The position numbers and the translations under genes are program-made. From NCBI GenBank assembly GCA_023415335.1, contig JAEZLD010000079.1:1-61697 (forward strand): a stretch of 61,697 nucleotides of DNA. Direction: 5' to 3'. This stretch comes from Bacillota bacterium (GTDB lineage: Bacteria > Bacillota > Clostridia > Clostridiales > Caloramatoraceae). Below the pieces are notes generated by a model. It worked only from the letters and a program-made list of their open reading frames with translations, did not search any database and had not been told where the DNA came from. How positions within the stretch are numbered: the first letter of the stretch is position 1; every line of letters begins with the position of its first letter. Positions 33,698 through 42,119 of the stretch are shown one piece after another.

Positions 33698-35341
33698 TTG
33701 AAACAGACTATAATAGATGGACAGCTGTTGAAGGAAATGCTGCTTAGTGGAGCATACGAGCTTGATAACAACAAGGCTATGGTAAACTCCCTTAATGTAT
33801 TTCCTGTACCAGATGGTGATACTGGAACTAATATGTCAGCCACCATGGCATCAGCTGCATCAGAAATTAATCAAGTAAAAACCATAAGCCTCCAATCTAT
33901 AGGAAATGCCCTTGCAATGGGTTCACTTATGGGGGCTAGGGGAAATTCCGGCGTAATTTTGTCGCAGTTGTTAAGAGGCTTCTCCAAGCACCTTAAAGGA
34001 AAAGAATCTATTAATACAGAGGAATTTGCTTTTGCTTTAAAAGAGGGTGTTGCTACAGCATATAGGGCAGTAATGAAGCCAACAGAAGGAACAATACTTA
34101 CAGTGGCAAGGGAAGCCGCAGAAGCAGCTGACAGCATTGCTAAAGAAGAAAAGGATATATATACTTTTCTTAAAAAGGTCATTGAAGCTGCAGAGGACAC
34201 CTTAAGCAGAACCCCTGACATGCTGCCAGTTTTGAAACAGGCAGGAGTTGTAGATGCTGGAGGAAAGGGACTTACTATTATTTATGAGGGAATGCTGAAA
34301 AGGCTGGAAAGCGGTGTGATAACAGAAAAGAAGGAGCAGCCTGCTGTAAATGCGGAGCCTTCTCAAAGCACATCATATGACGATATTGACACCAGCAATA
34401 TCAAATTTGGATACTGTACTGAATTCTTTATAAAAACAAACAATGGAGACCCTGATAAGTTAAAGGATACAATTAAAGAATATGGTGATTCTATTGCGGT
34501 AGTTGGAATGGACACGCTAATTAAGGTTCATATACATACCAATAGCCCGGGAACAGTGCTCAATGAAGCTATGAAGCTGGGAGAGCTTTCAAAGATAAAG
34601 ATAGACAATATGAGAGAGCAGCATAGAAGCTTGTCAGATGGAGCAACAGAAGAGCCTAAGGAGGAAACTCAATCTAGTCAGCAAAAGGAATACGGAATTA
34701 TTACTGTTGCCATGGGAGATGGAATAAGTAATATATTTAAGGATTTGGGAGTAGACGTGATAATTGAAGGAGGACAGACAATGAACCCAAGCACCCAGGA
34801 TATACTGGAGGCTGTAGACAAGATTAATGCCAGAAATATCGTCATACTACCGAATAATGGAAATATAATAATGGCTGCACAACAGGCAAGGGATATAAGT
34901 AAGAAGAATGTTCATGTGGTTCCTACCAAGAGCATACCTCAGGGTATTACAGCAGTAATTGCACTCAACCCCGAGCTTTCTCCCCAGGAGAATGTAGACG
35001 AGATGACAAATGCTATAAGTAGTGTCAAAACTGGCCAGGTTACTTATGCCGTAAGGGACACCGTGGTTAATGATGTAGAAATAAAGGAAGGCAACATAAT
35101 AGGAATGTATAATGGCAAGCTGGTGAAATCAGGACCGGAGCTTGGTAATGTTACAAGGGAACTATTAGAAAAAATGATAGATGATGAAAGTGAGCTTGTG
35201 ACCATACTATATGGAGAAGATGCCAGCGAGGAATCTGCCCAGGAACTGGCAGGATATCTGGAGGAACAGTATCCTGACTGTGAAGTAAGTATAAACTATG
35301 GAGGACAGCCACTTTATTATTACATCTTATCAGTAGAATAA
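33698..35341 (+). CDS. fakA: DAK2/DegV-like protein, fatty acid kinase catalytic subunit FakA (YloV)
   Basis: 547 residues. The N-terminal DhaL-type ATP-binding domain (about 5-205) has PVPDGDTGTNMSATM and MGARGNSGVILSQLLRG. A linker with EKKEQPAVNAEP separates it from the middle domain and the C-terminal DegV-like domain (about 320-547). In S. aureus FakA phosphorylates fatty acids bound to FakB; no fakB is in the window. The start is TTG 33698, fixed by AGGAGG upstream. Confidence 0.92.
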   Translation: MKQTIIDGQLLKEMLLSGAYELDNNKAMVNSLNVFPVPDGDTGTNMSATMASAASEINQVKTISLQSIGNALAMGSLMGARGNSGVILSQLLRGFSKHLKGKESINTEEFAFALKEGVATAYRAVMKPTEGTILTVAREAAEAADSIAKEEKDIYTFLKKVIEAAEDTLSRTPDMLPVLKQAGVVDAGGKGLTIIYEGMLKRLESGVITEKKEQPAVNAEPSQSTSYDDIDTSNIKFGYCTEFFIKTNNGDPDKLKDTIKEYGDSIAVVGMDTLIKVHIHTNSPGTVLNEAMKLGELSKIKIDNMREQHRSLSDGATEEPKEETQSSQQKEYGIITVAMGDGISNIFKDLGVDVIIEGGQTMNPSTQDILEAVDKINARNIVILPNNGNIIMAAQQARDISKKNVHVVPTKSIPQGITAVIALNPELSPQENVDEMTNAISSVKTGQVTYAVRDTVVNDVEIKEGNIIGMYNGKLVKSGPELGNVTRELLEKMIDDESELVTILYGEDASEESAQELAGYLEEQYPDCEVSINYGGQPLYYYILSVE

Positions 35342-35351
35342 ACACTTATGC

Positions 35352-35381
35352 AATCGGAAGCCAGAGCACTGACTTCCGATT
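35352..35381 (+). terminator. Hairpin between fakA and recG, weak terminator
   Basis: Perfect 9-bp stem AATCGGAAG / CTTCCGATT. The tail is only ATTTATAG, so many transcripts probably read through into recG 28 bases later. Confidence 0.45.
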
Positions 35382-35408
35382 ATTTATAGGAGTAAGAGGT
35401 GTAAATCA

Positions 35409-37445
35409 GTGGAAGTTCAATATTTAAAAGGAATAGGCCCAAAAACTGCGGTACAGCTAAAGGAGCTTGGGATTACCACTGTCAAGGATGTGCTATATTA
35501 TTTTCCAAGGGATTATGAGGATATGGGCAATATAAAGCCAATAGGAGAGATGATAGATGGGGATATGGCAGCCGTTCAGGCAAAGGTATCCCTTATATAT
35601 CCTTCAAGAAAGATTGGAAAGGGCAAGTATATAAACAGAATCTTATTTCAAAATACAACAGGCTATATAGTAGGAATATGGTTTAACCAGCCATACATAA
35701 AAAATAATTTTAAGGTAGGGCAGAATGTATATCTGTATGGAAAAATATCCAGGAAAATGGGAGAGGTTCAGATTGTGGACCCCCAGTATGACAGGGATTA
35801 TGAAGGTGCGGCAAAGGGCATAAGCCCCATCTATCCTACCAATAAACACATAACTCAAAACCAGCTTAGAAAGCTTTCTAAGCTGGCTCTTGAAATGCTG
35901 GACAGCCAGGTAAAGGAATATATGCCCACTGACATATTACATAAGCATAAGCTTATGGATATAAGAACAGCTATAAGAAATATCCATTACCCAGAGAGTA
36001 TGGATGAGCTTAATAAAAGCATAAGAAGGCTTAAGTTTGATGAACTTTTACTTCTGGAGCTTGGACTAATGAGGTCTAAGGAAGAGTTTGAGGAATCTGA
36101 TGGAGCTTTTGCCATACCTATATGTAGCCAGATGGTTGAGTTTAAGGAAAAGCTGCCTTTTCAGCTGACAGGAGCCCAGTCTAGAACTGTAAGAGAGGTG
36201 CTCCGGGATATGAAGCAAAATAAACCCATGAACCGGCTTGTTCAAGGAGATGTAGGTTCCGGAAAGACAATGGTGGCAGCCATTGCACTTTTTAATGCAG
36301 CTATGAATGGCTTTCAGGGAGCATTAATGGCACCAACTGAAATACTGGCAGAGCAGCATCATGAATCCTTATGTTCCCTTGTAGGACCATGGGGTGTGGA
36401 GACAGCACTTCTTACAGGAAGTACTACCAAAAAAGAAAAAGAGCACATTTTGGAAGAAATAGCCAGTGGAAGAATAAAAATAATTATAGGAACCCATGCA
36501 CTTATACAGGAGAATGTAGAGTTCAGTTGTTTGGCACTGGTAATTACTGATGAACAGCATAGGTTTGGAGTAAGACAGAGGGCAGTGCTTAAGGAAAAGG
36601 GTGGCAATCCTCATGTCTTGGTAATGACTGCAACTCCTATACCAAGAACGCTGGCTATATTTATGTACGGAGATATGGATATATCAATAATAGACGAACT
36701 TCCTCCGGGAAGGCAGAAGGTGGACACTTATTTTATGCGCCCTACCATGAGAAATAAGGTATATGGATTTGTAAAGGAGGAAATAGGTAAGGGAAGGCAG
36801 GCATATGTGGTATGCTCTTTGGTGGAGGAATCAGAGAAGCTTGAGGCTGAATCCGCAGTGGAGATGCAGGAGATGCTCAAGGAGGAATATTTCATGGACT
36901 TCCAGGTTGGACTACTTCACGGGAGGATGTCTCCTGATGAAAAAGAGGAGGTCATGAAAAGCTTTAAGGAAGGAAAAATAAATATACTGGTTTCAACAAC
37001 TGTAATAGAGGTTGGTGTAAATGTGCCCAATGCAACAATAATGGTTATAGAAAATGCAGAAAGGTTTGGACTTGCACAGCTCCATCAGCTGAGAGGTAGG
37101 GTTGGAAGAGGACAGCATAAGTCCTATTGCATATTGGTTTCAGATGGTAAGACTAGGGAAGCTTGTGAGAGGCTCAATGTTCTCACCAGAACAAATGATG
37201 GTTTTGAAATTGCCGAAAAGGACATGGAGCAGAGAGGAACGGGAGAGTTTTTTGGACTCAGGCAGCATGGACTTCCAGAGCTTAAGCTGGCTGACATAAT
37301 GAAGGATATGGATATTTTAAAGGAAGCCAGAGATTCAGCAAGGAGCATACTTGATTTAGGTATGGAAAGAAATGAGTATAGAGAAATAATGAAGGAAGTG
37401 GATTATAAATTCGACTCAAATATCGACAGCAAAACTTTTAATTAA
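35409..37445 (+). CDS. recG: ATP-dependent DNA helicase RecG
   Basis: Regresses stalled replication forks and branch-migrates Holliday junctions. The 678-residue product has the N-terminal wedge/OB region (about 50-160, KGIGPKTAVQL at the start), Walker A QGDVGSGKTMVAAI near 280, DEQHRFG (DExH) near 381, TATPIPRTLAI near 410 and the C-terminal helicase motifs VIEVGVNVPNAT and QLRGRVGRG. The GTG start at 35409 is preceded by AGAGGTG. Confidence 0.97.
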   Translation: MEVQYLKGIGPKTAVQLKELGITTVKDVLYYFPRDYEDMGNIKPIGEMIDGDMAAVQAKVSLIYPSRKIGKGKYINRILFQNTTGYIVGIWFNQPYIKNNFKVGQNVYLYGKISRKMGEVQIVDPQYDRDYEGAAKGISPIYPTNKHITQNQLRKLSKLALEMLDSQVKEYMPTDILHKHKLMDIRTAIRNIHYPESMDELNKSIRRLKFDELLLLELGLMRSKEEFEESDGAFAIPICSQMVEFKEKLPFQLTGAQSRTVREVLRDMKQNKPMNRLVQGDVGSGKTMVAAIALFNAAMNGFQGALMAPTEILAEQHHESLCSLVGPWGVETALLTGSTTKKEKEHILEEIASGRIKIIIGTHALIQENVEFSCLALVITDEQHRFGVRQRAVLKEKGGNPHVLVMTATPIPRTLAIFMYGDMDISIIDELPPGRQKVDTYFMRPTMRNKVYGFVKEEIGKGRQAYVVCSLVEESEKLEAESAVEMQEMLKEEYFMDFQVGLLHGRMSPDEKEEVMKSFKEGKINILVSTTVIEVGVNVPNATIMVIENAERFGLAQLHQLRGRVGRGQHKSYCILVSDGKTREACERLNVLTRTNDGFEIAEKDMEQRGTGEFFGLRQHGLPELKLADIMKDMDILKEARDSARSILDLGMERNEYREIMKEVDYKFDSNIDSKTFN

Positions 37446-37545
37446 CAAAAATACCATTAAAAAATACAATTTACATCAAATTCTTGTTTAAAACTTGTTA
37501 TAATGGATAAATTAATAACAAGTAATTAAACAGGAGGTGAAATGT

Positions 37546-37752
37546 ATGAATACAGGAAGGAATCAGAATGTAGTTCCAGAGGCAAAGCATGGACTTGAGC
37601 AGTTTAAGCTTGAGGTAGCCAGTGAAATAGGACTGAGCAACTATGCACAGACCGATAAGGGAAACCTGACTTCAAGGGAAAACGGCAGCGTAGGCGGCTA
37701 TATGGTTAAGAAGATGGTTGAATCCTATGAAAGAGGATTAACTGGAAGATAG
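37546..37752 (+). CDS. Alpha/beta-type small acid-soluble spore protein (copy 1)
   Basis: A DNA-coating protein of the dormant spore core, 68 residues. ATG 37546 follows AGGAGGTG; GTG 37537 is inside that site. The germination protease site region is KLEVASEIG and the DNA-binding C-terminal motif is NGSVGGYMVKKMVES. The family is expected to be sigma-G dependent. It is followed by a strong terminator and a near-identical second copy. Confidence 0.95.
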   Translation: MNTGRNQNVVPEAKHGLEQFKLEVASEIGLSNYAQTDKGNLTSRENGSVGGYMVKKMVESYERGLTGR

Positions 37753-37765
37753 TAAATTAAATAAT

Positions 37766-37798
37766 AAAAAGGAGCTGCAGCTTTTGCAGTTCCTTTTT
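37766..37798 (+). terminator. Terminator after SASP copy 1
   Basis: 14-bp stem, AAAAAGGAGCTGCA (37766-37779) with TGCAGTTCCTTTTT (37785-37798), one G-U pair, ending in T5. Confidence 0.9.
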
Positions 37799-37806
37799 AA
37801 GCTGTA

Positions 37807-37840
37807 TGGAATGTAATGTTATAAAATATCATACATTCCA
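37807..37840. repeat. Inverted repeat between the two SASP genes
   Basis: TGGAATGTA (37807-37815) and TACATTCCA (37832-37840) are separated by 16 AT-rich bases. No T tract follows. Confidence 0.5.
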
Positions 37841-37854
37841 GCCACTAATTACCT

Positions 37855-37883
37855 GAATATTAAAAACGTAAAGAGGCAAATTA
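37855..37883 (+). promoter_or_regulatory. Possible sigma-G promoter for SASP copy 2
   Basis: GAATA (37855-37859), 17 bases, then CAAATTA (37877-37883, against consensus CATnnTA). A similar AAATTAATAA block lies at the same distance before copy 1. Confidence 0.35.
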
Positions 37884-37914
37884 ATAATACAAACACAAAC
37901 AGGAGGTGAAATAC

Positions 37915-38121
37915 ATGGATACAGGAAGGAATCAGAAGGTAGTTCCAGAAGCTAAGCATGGCCTTGATATGTTTAAAGAAGAGGTAGCCAGCGAAATAGG
38001 AATGAGCAACTATGCACAGACCGATAAGGGAAACCTGACTTCAAGAGAAAATGGCTACGTAGGTGGCTATATGGTTAAGAAGATGGTTGAATCCTATGAA
38101 AGAGGCCTTACTGGAAAGTAA
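37915..38121 (+). CDS. Alpha/beta-type small acid-soluble spore protein (copy 2)
   Basis: 68 residues, differing from copy 1 at only about ten positions (for example DMFKEEVASEIGMSN against EQFKLEVASEIGLSN). The conserved C-terminal NGYVGGYMVKKMVESYERGL is retained. The same AGGAGGTGAAAT ribosome site precedes both copies, so this is a recent tandem duplication that includes upstream sequence. It has its own terminator. Confidence 0.95.
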   Translation: MDTGRNQKVVPEAKHGLDMFKEEVASEIGMSNYAQTDKGNLTSRENGYVGGYMVKKMVESYERGLTGK

Positions 38122-38133
38122 ACTCATATAAAT

Positions 38134-38171
38134 AAAAGAAAAAGGGGTGCAGATGCATCTCTTTTTCTTTT
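38134..38171 (+). terminator. Terminator after SASP copy 2
   Basis: An 18-bp stem (38134-38151 with 38154-38171, two G-U pairs) has an A-rich 5' arm and T-rich 3' arm. Confidence 0.88.
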
Positions 38172-38295
38172 GCTTATTAAAGTGTTTGATATGGCCGCTC
38201 AATAAGAAATTATATATTTATTATATTAAAAATATTTATATAGTGTAAAACAGGTATAAAATATGATAAAATATACCATATTGAGGAGGTATAGT

Positions 38296-38853
38296 ATGAG
38301 GATAATAACTGGTATAGCAAAAGGGCGCAGAATAGAAGCGCCTGAAGGTGAAGGTACCAGGCCTACCGCTGATAAGGTAAAAGGGGCCCTTTTTAATATA
38401 TTACAAACAAAAGTGATAGATGCTACAGTTCTAGACATGTTTTCTGGGACAGGGAATCTAGGATTGGAGGCATTGAGCCGAGGTTCCAGAAACTGTATAT
38501 TTATTGAAAAGGATCATAAAGCCTTCACAATTTTAAAAAAGAATATAGAATCATTAGGATTCCAGGAAAGCTGTGAAGCATACAGGCAAGATGCTTTTAC
38601 AGCCATAGAAAAGCTAAGCAGAAGAAATATATTTCCGGATATTATATTCTTGGACCCTCCATATGGCAAGGAAATGATTATTAAGGCTATAGAAGAAATA
38701 TCAAGGCTCGAAATCCTGGAACACAATGGTATAATAGTTTCTGAACATGATGAGACTGACAACCTGCCTGAGAGAATAGGTGGAATTGAAGCATACAGAA
38801 CTGAGAAATATGGAAGGACTAGACTTACCTTCTGGAAGAATGAGAGGAAATAA
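38296..38853 (+). CDS. rsmD: 16S rRNA (guanine-966-N2)-methyltransferase RsmD
   Basis: 185 residues. ATG 38296 follows TTGAGGAGG and gives the canonical start MRIITGIAKGRRIEAPEG. The SAM-binding region is LDMFSGTGNLGLEALSRGS near 46 and the catalytic motif is DPPYG (FLDPPYGKEM near 118). It stands 4 bases before coaD, the usual rsmD-coaD pair. Confidence 0.95.
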   Translation: MRIITGIAKGRRIEAPEGEGTRPTADKVKGALFNILQTKVIDATVLDMFSGTGNLGLEALSRGSRNCIFIEKDHKAFTILKKNIESLGFQESCEAYRQDAFTAIEKLSRRNIFPDIIFLDPPYGKEMIIKAIEEISRLEILEHNGIIVSEHDETDNLPERIGGIEAYRTEKYGRTRLTFWKNERK

Positions 38854-38857
38854 TAAA

Positions 38858-39355
38858 ATGGGAAAAATTGCAGTTTATCCAGGAAGCTTTGACCCTATTA
38901 CCAATGGTCACCTTGATATAATTGAGAGATCATCAAAAATATTTGATAAGCTTATAGTTGGAATACTAAGAAATCCAGACAAAAAAAACCCGCTTTTTGA
39001 TGTAGATGAGAGGATTGAACTTATAAAGAAAGCTACAGCACATATTAAAAATGTTGAGATTGAAAGCTTTGATGGATTGCTAGTAAATTATATGAAAAGC
39101 CATAATGCCAGTGTTATAATCAAGGGCCTTAGGGCAGTATCGGATTTTGAATATGAGCTTCAGATGGCTCATGTTAACCATAAGCTTGCGCCTAATGTAG
39201 AAACGCTTTTTATGATGACCAGTGCACAGAGCTCCTTCTTAAGCTCAAGCATAGTAAAACAGGTAGGACAGTTTAAAGGCTGTATAAAAGGACTTGTGCC
39301 AGATACAATACTTGAGGATGTAATCAAACAGATAGAACAAAAATACAATAAATAA
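38858..39355 (+). CDS. coaD: Phosphopantetheine adenylyltransferase
   Basis: Transfers AMP from ATP to 4'-phosphopantetheine, the penultimate step of coenzyme A synthesis. The nucleotidyltransferase motif TNGHLDI is in PGSFDPITNGHLDI. The second nucleotide-binding region is SSFLSSSIVKQV near 129. The KGLRAVSDFEYELQMA segment near 88 is diagnostic (168 in some species, 165 residues here). ATG 38858 was chosen by the family start MGKIAVYPGSFDP; GAGAGG lies upstream. Confidence 0.96.
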   Translation: MGKIAVYPGSFDPITNGHLDIIERSSKIFDKLIVGILRNPDKKNPLFDVDERIELIKKATAHIKNVEIESFDGLLVNYMKSHNASVIIKGLRAVSDFEYELQMAHVNHKLAPNVETLFMMTSAQSSFLSSSIVKQVGQFKGCIKGLVPDTILEDVIKQIEQKYNK

Positions 39356-39356
39356 A

Positions 39357-39407
39357 GTAAACCCCGTTTAAAAGACTTTAAAGGTCTTTTGAACGGGATT
39401 TGTTTAC
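39357..39407. terminator. Bidirectional terminator between convergent coaD and ylbJ
   Basis: A long imperfect hairpin with outer arms GTAAAcCCCGTT and AACGGGatTTGTTTAC and inner AAAAGAC / GTCTTTT. Its 3' arm covers the last codons of ylbJ. Confidence 0.75.
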
Positions 39408-40547
39408 TATGGAGCCCGTAAGGTTGACTATAAGTAGTAAAAGCAGAAGCATTTCAAAGGTCAGTGGGAATTTAGCTCCAGCTAAAAGCCATGCCGGCAT
39501 TGCCGTGCCATATACAGGGAGCGAAAAAAGGTTAAGCTTAAGCATCAAAAGACATGACATGGCTGATAGCAAACCCTGTGTCACCTTAAATGCAGCGTAT
39601 CGTTTGATTTTAATGCCTGTATGGGCTATAACAGTAGCAACCTGTCCTAATATAGATAGTCCTCCGAAGCCTATAACAAAGCTTATAACCATAAGCTTAA
39701 GCTCCATGGGCAGTATGCTTAATGAAATAATACTAGAACCACTTGAAATTTCCAAACAGCCCTGGAGAAGGAAGGATAAAAGCTTCCCGCCAATACCAGG
39801 AAGGAACGTAAAAGAGAAAAAGCTTATTTTATTAAGCAAAGCGATTATAACACTGAACAGTATGATATATCCCCCAATAAAGCCACAGGTAACAAGGGAG
39901 GAGGAAATGGATGATCCGAGCATCTGTGAAGGGTCAAGTGCTGTTTTAGATTCCATATGGCTGCTCAGTGCACTGTTGGTATGGGTTTTGTGAAAAACAA
40001 TATTATACATAATTCCATTTAGAATGGCTCCGCATATATGGCTGACAAAAAGCACATACCCTGCAGGAGGGCTTTTTAGCATTCCTGTACCAACAGCACC
40101 AATAATAAACAGAGGCCCTGAGGTACTGCTGAAGGATAGTATCCTCTGGCCCTCCTCTGAGGAAATCTGTCCTGATTTTATTAGTGAGGAGGTTATCCGG
40201 GCCCCTGAGGGATAGCCGGAAAAAATGCTCATAATAAAAGCATATGCACCATACCCAGATGAATTGAATAGAAGCTTTGAAAGTGGTGAGAAAACATAGC
40301 TTATATTTTTTGGAACATCCAGTGCAACCATCATATCGTTAAGAATGAAGAAGGGTAGAAGGGATGGGACTACAACAAAAAGCCAGAGGTTTATACCTTC
40401 CCTTGCAGAGTTCAGTGATTCGGAAGGAAACATAATAATTATTATGGCAACAGAAATCAGTAAAAATCCCGTCCATAGCCTTTTTTTTGATGAAAATATT
40501 ATGAAAAGCACACATGCCGAGAGAATGGCACTGAAAAAATAATACAT
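39378..40547 (-). CDS. ylbJ: Sporulation integral membrane protein YlbJ
   Basis: 389 residues with about eight to ten hydrophobic segments. The family signatures are VVVPSLLPFFILNDMM near 58, FSGYPSGARITSSL near 110 (Gate-type nucleoside-transporter fold) and SFVIGFGGLSILGQ near 285. B. subtilis YlbJ is made in the mother cell under sigma-E and is needed for cortex formation. The minus-strand start at 40547 has only a weak ribosome site (AGGGAT), so the exact start is uncertain. Confidence 0.88.
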   Translation of the reverse strand: MYYFFSAILSACVLFIIFSSKKRLWTGFLLISVAIIIIMFPSESLNSAREGINLWLFVVVPSLLPFFILNDMMVALDVPKNISYVFSPLSKLLFNSSGYGAYAFIMSIFSGYPSGARITSSLIKSGQISSEEGQRILSFSSTSGPLFIIGAVGTGMLKSPPAGYVLFVSHICGAILNGIMYNIVFHKTHTNSALSSHMESKTALDPSQMLGSSISSSLVTCGFIGGYIILFSVIIALLNKISFFSFTFLPGIGGKLLSFLLQGCLEISSGSSIISLSILPMELKLMVISFVIGFGGLSILGQVATVIAHTGIKIKRYAAFKVTQGLLSAMSCLLMLKLNLFSLPVYGTAMPAWLLAGAKFPLTFEMLLLLLLIVNLTGSIVNKSRSKDL

Positions 40548-40627
40548 ATCTTTTTTATCCCTAAAGTACTTTGTATATAGTTATTATTCCTTGGGTATCA
40601 ATATGACTTATATATAAATAAACAGCC

Positions 40628-41830
40628 TCAGATTATTACTGGAGGGGCTTTAAGGTCTTCTCTGGCAGTTTTAAAGCTGGGATTTTTATAGCATAGGGAA
40701 TATAAATCTGTTGCCAGTAAATCCAGCCTCATAAGCTCCTCATCCTTTGGGGATGGATTGGTTATAACAGGTATGTCTGAGATGGAATTAATAATGCTTA
40801 GAGCCTCTCTTCCTCTTGAATTAAAGCCCAACACTCTAATGTATGAGGGTGGTGACTTGACAAGGTATATTAACTCCTTGTTAATGTTAAAAAGGCTATA
40901 AAGCAGTATGCGCTGTATCCTGGTTGCTGGATAGCGCTTGTTTTTAACCTGTTCTATAAGCTGGTATACATCCCCACAATCCTGTGAAGCTCTTTTTATC
41001 CTATATTCAAGCCCCTCTCCTACGTCAGGAAGCTGTGAAAGCTGGGAGAGGGTTTTACTCCTTAGTGTAAAAAGTATTATATCTGAAAGATCACCAAGGG
41101 AGACCGGACCTTTCCCTTTCTCCTCAAGGCTTTGTATTGAAGAATATACGTATTCAGGAAGAGAATCCTTCACATTATGGGAGGCTATGTTTTTTCTTAT
41201 GGCAGTAGCACTGGAGATACTACCTCCAAGTGAACTCTGGTTATATGAGCTTCCAATACGCTTTATTGTATATGGTACAATAGTGCTTCCAGTCCTTTTA
41301 AGTGCTTTCAGGTATTCTATTGATAATATGTTGTTGGAGGAGGACAAGGACTCTGTTAGTGGATATCCCACCAAACCGGCATATTCCTTCAAAGCCTTTT
41401 CTCTTGCAGAAGGAAAGGATATACCTGTCTTCATACTGCTTTTTAGCAGTCTTTTGTATTCTTCTGGTTCCCTGCAGAGTATATCCGCTATAAAGGATAG
41501 CTCGTCTATGGAGCCTGCCTCACTGCCGAAGCATATTGAGTTAACAATCTTTGTTGAATCAAGAAGTGATACTCCACCAAATGCAAAGCCTTCAGCGCTG
41601 CTTATAGAATATATAAGTGGCAGTTCAAGCACCAGATCAACACCAGATTGAAGTGCAAGAGAACATCTGGTGTGTTTATCAATAAATGCAGGTTCGCCTC
41701 TCTGTACGAAATTTCCGCTCATAACAGCAACCAAGGTATCACAGTGTGTTATTTCACGAGTTTTATTTATATGAAATATATGTCCGTTATGAAGAGGGTT
41801 ATATTCTACAATAATACCAGCTGCATTCAT
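40628..41830 (-). CDS. tmcAL: tRNA(Met) cytidine acetate ligase TmcAL (YlbM family)
   Basis: Forms N4-acetylcytidine at the wobble base of elongator tRNA-Met from acetate and ATP. The N-terminal nucleotidyltransferase motif GIIVEYNPLHNGHIFH contains HNGH, followed by MSGNFVQRGEPAFIDK near 36 and LELPLIYSISSAEGFA near 67. 400 residues. The ATG at 41830 has TAGGAGG upstream. It lies 80 bases ahead of ylbJ on the same strand, and pta-ackA, which handle acetate and acetyl phosphate, are divergent from it. Confidence 0.93.
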   Translation of the reverse strand: MNAAGIIVEYNPLHNGHIFHINKTREITHCDTLVAVMSGNFVQRGEPAFIDKHTRCSLALQSGVDLVLELPLIYSISSAEGFAFGGVSLLDSTKIVNSICFGSEAGSIDELSFIADILCREPEEYKRLLKSSMKTGISFPSAREKALKEYAGLVGYPLTESLSSSNNILSIEYLKALKRTGSTIVPYTIKRIGSSYNQSSLGGSISSATAIRKNIASHNVKDSLPEYVYSSIQSLEEKGKGPVSLGDLSDIILFTLRSKTLSQLSQLPDVGEGLEYRIKRASQDCGDVYQLIEQVKNKRYPATRIQRILLYSLFNINKELIYLVKSPPSYIRVLGFNSRGREALSIINSISDIPVITNPSPKDEELMRLDLLATDLYSLCYKNPSFKTAREDLKAPPVII

Positions 41831-41893
41831 GCTTATTCCTCCTAAATATTTTAATCAAACAAGGTAAAAAATTTAAAGTTTTGTTGATTTTTA

Positions 41894-41930
41894 TACTTCG
41901 AGCAGGAATTTAAAGCTTTTTTGCGAAGTA
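41894..41930. repeat. Inverted repeat overlapping the pta -35 element
   Basis: TACTTCG (41894-41900) and CGAAGTA (41924-41930) with a 23-base spacer. The right arm overlaps the predicted -35 TTGCGA, an operator-like placement. Confidence 0.45.
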
Positions 41931-41949
41931 CAAAAAATTGTGGTAAAAT
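41921..41949 (+). promoter_or_regulatory. Predicted promoter for pta-ackA
   Basis: TTGCGA (41921-41926), a 17-base spacer and TAAAAT (41944-41949), with a TG one base before the -10 (TGGTAAAAT). The leader would be about 160 bases long. Confidence 0.5.
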
Positions 41950-41980
41950 AAAAATAATGTCCTGCTAACAATAAACATTA

Positions 41981-42005
41981 TGCCACTTACCTGGTGGAAG
42001 TGGCA
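41981..42005 (+). other. Hairpin in the pta leader
   Basis: TGCCACTT (41981-41988) and AAGTGGCA (41998-42005) form a perfect 8-bp stem with a 9-base loop in the 5' untranslated region. No T run follows, so it is not a simple terminator. Confidence 0.55.
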
Positions 42006-42119
42006 AGAGTAACAATGATAAAGCTTATAAACATTTATATATTGAATGTCTTAGGTATGCTTTATGTTGTTGAACCAGTTTATTATATTTTTTAATAATA
42101 TCAAAGGGGAGATTAAATT

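Noticed and set aside
37480..37512. Sigma-G promoter for SASP copy 1
   Set aside because: A block similar to copy 2 is present, but no acceptable -35 element lies at 17-18 bases.
39400..40542. Plus-strand open frames opposite ylbJ
   Set aside because: They are antisense to a recognised membrane protein and show no start signals.
40938..41651. 237-codon plus-strand open frame opposite tmcAL
   Set aside because: tmcAL is clear on the minus strand with motifs and a ribosome site; this frame has neither.
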